This document shows, piece by piece, positions 58,563-64,000 of a DNA stretch of 64,000 bases (its first letter is position 1; the number at the start of each line of letters is the position of its first letter). Under the pieces are notes generated by a model that was not told where the DNA came from, searched no databases, and was given only the letters and a program-made list of their open reading frames with translations. The stretch covers positions 87,310,282-87,374,281 of the forward strand of contig CM056741.1 of the NCBI GenBank assembly GCA_029851415.1. Reading direction: 5' to 3'. Source of the DNA: Eretmocerus hayati. Its lineage: Eukaryota; Arthropoda; Insecta; Hymenoptera; Aphelinidae. The position numbers and the translations under genes were made by a program.

Positions 58563-58700
58563 TTTGATGATCAACCAACTGGAATAGATTGAATTTGGTA
58601 TGCAACAAGTGGTCGGATTTCAACCAACTGATCGAATTTGGTATGCAACCAATGGTTCGATTTCAACCAACTGGTTGACCAATTTGGCTGGTGGCTGATC
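58563..58700. repeat. Short tandem repeat with CAACCAACTG words
   Basis: Phrases TTTCAACCAACTG and GAATTTGGTATGCAAC recur two to three times just before the second SLC17 exon. Similar GGTTGA words occur around 57515-57590. Confidence 0.6.
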
Positions 58701-58785
58701 AATTCTTTACAGTGCAACGAGTAGACGAACGATGAACAGAATAATCGAATTTGGCATGCATTTCTTGACATCTTCCTGATTTCAG

Positions 58786-59084
58786 GAATACGATTGGGAT
58801 AATCGAACGAGTAATTCGATTTTGAGTTCATTTTTTTGGGGCTATGTGATAACGCAAATACCAGGTGGATATTTGTCCAGAAGATGGAGTGCCGGCAAGA
58901 ATTGTATCCGTAGGAATGCTTGTGAGCTCGGTAACCAGTCTACTGATTCCTATATTGTCGGAATACGGGCCAGTGTCTGTCATGTGTTGCAGAATAGTGA
59001 TGGGCCTTTGCCAAGGACCACTGATGCCGTGCAATTATATCATGCTGTCTCGATGGGCACCACCGGCAGAAAAGACACGTCTGA
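58786..59084 (+). pseudogene. SLC17-like exon, helices 2-4, frameshifted
   Basis: Acceptor TTTCAG ends at 58785. The frame reads EYDWDNRTSNSILSSFFWGY and VITQIPGGYLSRRWSA, then the homology moves one base over to ARIVSVGMLVSSVTSLL and continues to MLSRWAPPAEKTRL. The indel is near 58893. A possible donor GTAATC at 59085 ends the exon in phase 1. Confidence 0.75.
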
Positions 59085-59507
59085 GTAATCATTGGATCTT
59101 CATTTCTTTAATAACCAGATTGTTGTTAGCAGAGCCCGAATCGGAACATGACTTCAGATACTATTCCGAAGTCAAGACAAACAGTTTTATAATAACGTAA
59201 TAAAGAGTTTTATGAAATGGCACCTTTGACAGTGGATAGAATTCTTTCTCAAAAAATTGGTGGTATATTGGACACCCGAACAATGTTTCCTAGCATTTCC
59301 TGTTCTTAGAATGAATTTATCAGTTATACGAACCAAATCGATCTATTATTGACAGGTAAGAACTGACGATGATATTCAAGCTGTAATATAACAGCCCTCT
59401 TGAAAATTCGATTGAAGACATGAAATTTTCGGCGCTCCAAGGAACGTTATTTTACGTCCACTATTTGGAGCATTTTTTAAGAGGAAGATCAGAGATGAAA
59501 AAAATCC

Positions 59508-59579
59508 ACCCGAGGTGGGGCTCGATCCCACGACCTTTTTCACGCCGGGAAAGTGCTCTGTCCACTGAGCTACCCGAGG
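59508..59579 (-). tRNA. tRNA-like core, unit 1
   Basis: The D arm is GCTC...GAGC, the T arm GTGGG/CCCAC and the anticodon loop CCGGCGT; one anticodon-stem mismatch. Confidence 0.35.
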
Positions 59580-59938
59580 TGGCGGGAGGAGCATACCTGG
59601 GAAGACTGATCTCATCTCTGATCGTATTCAAAGCTTCTATAGTACCCAAAGCCTTGTTAATTTATCAAAGTTTGGATCGATATAGTAGGAATCGATCGTT
59701 TTTGCATTTATCGCTCGTGCGGAAATTCAATATTACTAGAATGAATTTATCGGCTATACGAGCCAAATCCATCTAGCATTGCCAGGTAAGAACTGACAAT
59801 CATATTCAAGCTGTATTATAACAGCCCTTTTGAAAATTCGATCAAAGACATCAAAATTTCGGTGCTCCAAGGAACGTTATTTTACGTCCACTACTTGGAG
59901 CATTTTTTAGGAGGAAGATCAGAGATGAAAAAAAATCC

Positions 59939-60010
59939 ACCCGAGGTGGGTCTCGATCCCACGACCTCGTTCACACCGGGGAAGTGCTCTGTCCACTGAG
60001 CTACCCGAGG
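59939..60010 (-). tRNA. tRNA-like core, unit 2
   Basis: Anticodon loop CCGGTGT with a CTTCC/GAACG stem that pairs poorly; D and T arms intact. Confidence 0.35.
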
Positions 60011-60334
60011 TGGCGGGTAGGAGCACACCTGGGAAGATTGATCTCATCCCTGATCGTATTCATGGCTTCTATAGTACCCAAAGCCTTGTCAATTTATCGA
60101 AGTTTGGATCGATATAGTAGGAATCGATCGTTTTTGCATTTATCGCTCGTGCGGAAACAGCCCTCTTGAAAATTCGATCAAACACATCATATTATCGGCG
60201 TTCCAAAAATATGATGTCTTTCAAAATTTGATCCTTCCAGAACTTTGATGAATTGACAAGGCTTTGAGTACTATAGAAGCCATGAATACGATCAGGAATG
60301 GGATCAATCCTTCCAGGTGTGCTCCGTCCCGCCA

Positions 60335-60406
60335 CCACGGGTTGCTCAGTGGACAGAGCACTTCCCCAGTGTGAAAGAGGTCATGGGATCGACACCCACC
60401 TCGGGT
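60335..60406 (+). tRNA. tRNA-like core, unit 3
   Basis: First plus-strand unit. Loop CCAGTGT, acceptor CCACGGG. A run of seven T follows at about 60410, a possible RNA polymerase III stop. Confidence 0.35.
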
Positions 60407-60764
60407 GGATTTTTTTCATCTCTGATTTTTCTCTTAAAGAATGCTCCAAGTAGTGAACGTGAAATAACGTTCCTTGGAGAGCCGAAAACTTGCCGTCTTC
60501 AATCGAAGTTTCAAGAGGGCTGTTATAATACAGCTTGAATATCATTGTCACTTCTTACCTGGGAATGATAGATGGATTTGGCTCGTATAACCGATAAATT
60601 CATTCTAGTGCTATTGAATTTCCGCACGAGCAATGAATACGAAAACGATCGATTCCTACTATATCGATCAAAACTTTGATAAATTGACAAGGCTTTGGGT
60701 ACTAGAGAAGCCATAAATACGATCAGAAATGAGATCATCCTCCCAGGTGTGCTCCTACCCGCCA

Positions 60765-60836
60765 GTTCGGGTAGCTCAGTGGGCAGAGCACTTCCCCGGT
60801 GTGAAAGAGGTCGTGGGATCGAGACCCACCTTGGGT
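60765..60836 (+). tRNA. tRNA-like core, unit 4
   Basis: Acceptor 5' strand GTTCGGG; D arm GCTCAGTGGGCAGAGC. T arm intact. Confidence 0.35.
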
Positions 60837-61193
60837 GGATTTCTTCCATCTCTGATCTTTCTCTTAGAGAATGATCCAAGTAGTGGACGTAAAATAACGT
60901 CCCTCGGAGAGCCGAAACTTGCTGTCTTCAATCGAATTTTCAAGAGCGCTGTTATAATACAGCTCGAATATCATTGTCAGTTCTTACCTGGCAATGATAG
61001 ATGGATTAGGCACGTATAACCGATAAATTCATTCTAGTAATATTTAATTTCCGCACGAGCGATAAATGCAAAAACGATCGGTTCCTACTATGTCGATCAA
61101 ACTTTGATAAATTGACAACGCTTTGGGTACAATAGAAGCCATGAATGCGATCGGAGATGAGATCAATCCTACCAGGTGTGCTCCTCCCCGCCA

Positions 61194-61265
61194 CCTCGGG
61201 TTGCTCAGTGAACAGAGCACTTTCCCGGTGTGAAGGAGGTTGTGGGATCGAGACCCACCTCGGAT
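61194..61265 (+). tRNA. tRNA-like core, unit 5
   Basis: Loop CCGGTGT with a CTTTC/GAAGG stem; variable region GAGGTT instead of GAGGTC. The spacer to the next unit is enlarged by about 123 bp. Confidence 0.35.
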
Positions 61266-61424
61266 GGATTCTTCTCATCTCTGATCTCTCTCTTAGAGAA
61301 TGATCCAAGTAGTGGACGTAAAATAACGTCCCTCGGAGAGCCGAAACTTGCTGTCTTCAATCGAATTTTCAAGAGCGCTGTTATAATACAGCTTGAATAT
61401 CATCGTCAGTTCTTACCTGGCAAT

Positions 61425-61557
61425 TGGGAGTGAACCTGTGTTGACATGCCGCCAACTTGGCCCCGTGTATTTCTTATGGGAATGTTTTGAGATTCGGCCA
61501 TATTGGATGTTCCTGCCATCTAGAATGACACAGAAGTTTACTCCAAATAATTGAACG
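61425..61557. other. Insertion inside the tRNA-like array
   Basis: The unit between cores 5 and 6 is 553 bp, not 430. The extra sequence starts after ACCTGGCAAT at 61424 and ends before TTGGCTCGTGTAACC. It contains TGTTGACATGCCGCCAACTT. I do not recognise it and see no clear terminal repeats. Confidence 0.6.
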
Positions 61558-61746
61558 ATTTGGCTCGTGTAACCGATAAATTCATTCTAGTAATATTGAA
61601 TTTCCGCACGAGCGATGAATGCAAAAACGATCGATTCCTACTATATCGATCAAACTTTGATGGATTGACAAGGCTTTGGGTACAATAGGAGCCATAAATA
61701 CTATCAGAAATGAGATCACTCCTCCCAAGTGTGCTCCTCCCCGCCA

Positions 61747-61818
61747 CCTCAGGTAGCTCAGTAGACAGAGCACTTTCCCGGTGTGAAAGAGGTCGTGGGA
61801 TCGAGACCCAACTTGGAT
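61747..61818 (+). tRNA. tRNA-like core, unit 6
   Basis: First unit of the 1290-bp higher-order repeat. The acceptor is CCTCAGG and the T-stem 3' strand is CCCAA. Anticodon stem CTTTC/GAAAG perfect. Confidence 0.35.
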
Positions 61819-62176
61819 GGATTCTTTTCATCTCTGATCTCTCTCTTAAAGAATGCTCCAAGTAGTGGACGTAAAATAACGTTCCTTGGAGCGCCGAAAA
61901 TTTGTCGGCTTCAATCGAATTTTCGAGAGGGCTGTTATAATACAGCTTGAATATCATTGTCAATTCTTACCTGGCAATGATAGATGGATAAGGCTCGTAT
62001 AACCGATAGATTCATTCTAGTAATATTTAATTCCCGCACGAGCGATGAATGCAAAAACGATCGATTCCTACTATGTCGATCAAACTTTGATAAATTGACA
62101 ACGCTTTGAGTACAATAGAAGCCATGAGTGCGGTCGGAGTTGGGATTAATCCTCCCAGGTGTGCTCCTCCCCGCCA

Positions 62177-62248
62177 CCTCGGGTTGCTCAGTGGACAGAG
62201 CACTTTCCCGGTGTGAAAGAGGTCGTGGGATCGAGACCCTCCTCGGGT
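62177..62248 (+). tRNA. tRNA-like core, unit 7
   Basis: Second unit of the higher-order repeat, core identical to unit 10. T-stem 3' strand CCCTC. Confidence 0.35.
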
Positions 62249-62607
62249 GGATTTCTTCCATCTCTGATCTTTCTCTTAAAGAATGCTCCAAGTAGTGGAC
62301 GTAAAATAACGTTTCTTGGAGCGCCGAAAATTTGTCGGCTCCAATCGAATTTTCGAGAGGGCTGTTATAATACAGCTTGAATATCATTGTCAATTCTTAC
62401 CTGGCAATGATAGATGGATAAGGCTCGTATAACCGATAGATTCATTCTAGGGATATTGAATTTCCGCACGAGCAATGAATACAAAAATGATCGATTCCTA
62501 CTATATCGTTCAAAACTTTGATAAATTGACAAGGCTTTAGGAACTATAGAAGCCATAAATACGATCAGAGATGAGATCAATCCTCCCAGGGATACTCCTT
62601 CCCGCCA

Positions 62608-62679
62608 GCTCGGGTAGCTCAGTGAACAGATCACTTTCCCGGTGTGAAAGAGGTTGTGGGATCGAGACCCACCTCGGAT
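62608..62679 (+). tRNA. tRNA-like core, unit 8
   Basis: Third unit of the higher-order repeat, core identical to unit 11. D arm is GCTC...GATC, breaking one D-stem pair. Confidence 0.35.
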
Positions 62680-63036
62680 GGATTCTTTTCATCTCTGATC
62701 TCTCTCTTAGAGAATGATCCAAGTAGTTGACGTAAAATAACGTCCCTCGGAGAGCCGAAACTTGCTGTCTTCAATCGAATTTTCAAGAGCGCCGTTATAA
62801 TACAGCTTGAATATCATTGTCAGTTCTTACCTGGCAATGATAGATGGATTAGGCTCGTATAACCGATAAATTCATTCTAGTAATATTTAATTCCCGCACG
62901 AGCGATGAATGCAAAAACGATCGATTCCTACTATGTCGATCAAACTTTGATAAATTGACAACGCTTTGGGTACAATAGAAGCCATGAATGCGGTCGGAGA
63001 TGAGATCAATCCTCCCAGGTGTGCTCCTCCCCGCCA

Positions 63037-63108
63037 CCTCGGGTAGCTCAGTAGACAGAGCACTTTCCCGGTGTGAAAGAGGTCGTGGGATCGAGACCCA
63101 ACTTGGAT
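63037..63108 (+). tRNA. tRNA-like core, unit 9
   Basis: Counterpart of unit 6 in the second 1290-bp copy, with acceptor CCTCGGG instead of CCTCAGG. Confidence 0.35.
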
Positions 63109-63466
63109 GGATTCTTTTCATCTCTGATCTCTCTCTTAAAGAATGCTCCAAGTAGTGGACGTAAAATAACGTTCCTTGGAGCGCCGAAAATTTGTCGGCT
63201 TCAATCGAATTTTCGAGAGGGCTGTTATAATACAGCTTGAATATCATTGTCAATTCTTACCTGGCAATGATAGATGGATAAGGCTCGTATAACCGATAGA
63301 TTCATTCTAGTAATATTTAATTCCCGCACGAGCGATGAATGCAAAAACGATCGATTCCTACTATGTCGATCAAACTTTGATAAATTGACAACGCTTTGAG
63401 TACAATAGAAGCCATGAGTGCGGTCGGAGTTGGGATTAATCCTCCCAGGTGTGCTCCTCCCCGCCA

Positions 63467-63538
63467 CCTCGGGTTGCTCAGTGGACAGAGCACTTTCCCG
63501 GTGTGAAAGAGGTCGTGGGATCGAGACCCTCCTCGGGT
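63467..63538 (+). tRNA. tRNA-like core, unit 10
   Basis: Counterpart of unit 7. Confidence 0.35.
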
Positions 63539-63897
63539 GGATTTCTTCCATCTCTGATCTTTCTCTTAAAGAATGCTCCAAGTAGTGGACGTAAAATAAC
63601 GTTCCTTGGAGCGCCGAAAATTTGTCGGCTCCAATCGAATTTTCGAGAGGGCTGTTATAATACAGCTTGAATATCATTGTCAATTCTTACCTGGCAATGA
63701 TAGATGGATAAGGCTCGTATAACCGATAGATTCATTCTAGGGATATTGAATTTCCGCACGAGCAATGAAAACAAAAATGATCGATTCCTACTATATCGTT
63801 CAAAACTTTGATAAATTGACAAGGCTTTAGGAACTATAGAAGCCATAAATACGATCAGAGATGAGATCAATCCTCCCAGGGATACTCCTTCCCGCCA

Positions 63898-63969
63898 GCT
63901 CGGGTAGCTCAGTGAACAGATCACTTTCCCGGTGTGAAAGAGGTTGTGGGATCGAGACCCACCTCGGAT
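63898..63969 (+). tRNA. tRNA-like core, unit 11
   Basis: Counterpart of unit 8. The array runs off the window 31 bp later. Confidence 0.35.
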
Positions 63970-64000
63970 GGATTCTTTTCATCTCTGATCTCTCTCTTAG

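Larger units (their letters stand above)
56195..59084 (+). pseudogene. Second SLC17-like transporter, 5' exons
   Basis: Two exons of another family member lie in tandem, same strand, 3.6 kb after the first locus: 56195-56328 and 58786-59084. Their splice phases agree (phase 0 junction). Together they cover the N-terminus through about helix 4. The second exon has a one-base frameshift near 58893, so as assembled the gene is broken. No further exon is seen before the tRNA-like repeat array at 59.4 kb; later exons could lie beyond the window. Confidence 0.75.
59376..64000. repeat. Array of 430-bp units with tRNA-like cores
   Basis: Eleven units of 429-431 bp (one expanded to 553). Each contains, in fixed order, a conserved non-coding block (TTCTTACCTGG ... 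AACCGATAAATTCATTCTAG), a 72-nt tRNA-like core, and a tail with GGACGTAAAATAACG. Units 1-2 are on the minus strand, units 3-11 on plus, with the switch near 60.17 kb. Open frames in the units shadow the repeat. It continues past the window end. Confidence 0.9.
61559..64000 (+). repeat. 1290-bp higher-order repeat of three 430-bp units
   Basis: Units 6-7-8 (from about 61559) recur as units 9-10-11 (from about 62849) with an exact 1290-bp offset and very few differences, whereas neighbouring 430-bp units differ at many sites. This is the same organisation as higher-order satellite DNA. Confidence 0.85.

Noticed and set aside
59376..64000. Eleven functional tRNA-Thr(GGT) genes
   Set aside because: Position 33 is C instead of U, the acceptor stem has mismatches and wobbles, the B box departs from consensus, and the cores vary between units; tRNA-like is as far as the sequence allows.
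1..64000. Integrated polydnavirus or other viral genome segment
   Set aside because: The only virus-like protein is the env-like gene inside an LTR element; there are no viral replication genes, segment direct repeats or gene clusters.

Overview
This is nuclear DNA from a eukaryote, most likely an insect: one recognisable host gene family (SLC17/sialin-like anion transporters) has insect-style short phase-matched exons with GT/AG introns, and almost everything else is transposons and satellite DNA. A hymenopteran would fit the element types, but the sequence does not settle the order. There are no prokaryotic operons, CRISPR arrays or rRNA genes. Nearly all ORFs above 60 codons lie in repeats and are not genes.

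Layout. 1-3712: a dispersed repeat (R1) split by a 2.7-kb GC-rich solo LTR. 3997-4904: a second dispersed repeat (R3) and a TTAA-flanked MITE. 5289-10384: a decayed Ty3/gypsy retrotransposon on the minus strand (gag, protease-RT-RNase H, integrase). 10561-13027: a tRNA-like sequence, a 1.44-kb palindromic foldback element and an uninterrupted R1 copy. 13028-39434 (and 44503-44620): a complex satellite based on an ATACAGTATTCCGAC box, repeated at about 43, 250, 750 and 2601 bp. It switches orientation near 15.52 kb, where tRNA-like arms flank the centre. Three near-identical 2601-bp copies fill 16979-24780. The satellite is interrupted by a 7272-bp LTR element (25129-32400, matching LTRs, 4-bp TSD) carrying gag and a chuvirus-glycoprotein-like env but no pol, and by a 5.07-kb foldback element (39435-44502) whose interior is a CpG-rich 76-bp satellite.

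44621-48645 is unresolved AT-rich repeat DNA. 48646-52637 holds the 3' exons of an SLC17-family transporter, now a pseudogene: a premature TAG, a Penelope-like element (RT tail, GIY-YIG endonuclease, hammerhead-like motif) between two of its exons, and a hAT-type MITE with a perfect 8-bp TSD inside a coding exon. 56195-59084 holds two 5'-region exons of a second SLC17 gene, with a frameshift. 59376-64000 is an array of 430-bp units, each with a 72-nt tRNA-like cloverleaf, two units on the minus strand and nine on plus, organised at the right end as a 1290-bp three-unit higher-order repeat.

The window therefore shows a transporter gene cluster being eroded beside large satellite blocks. The satellites act as landing sites for nested elements and are still being homogenised: the 2601-bp copies are more alike than the two LTRs of the element inserted next to them.
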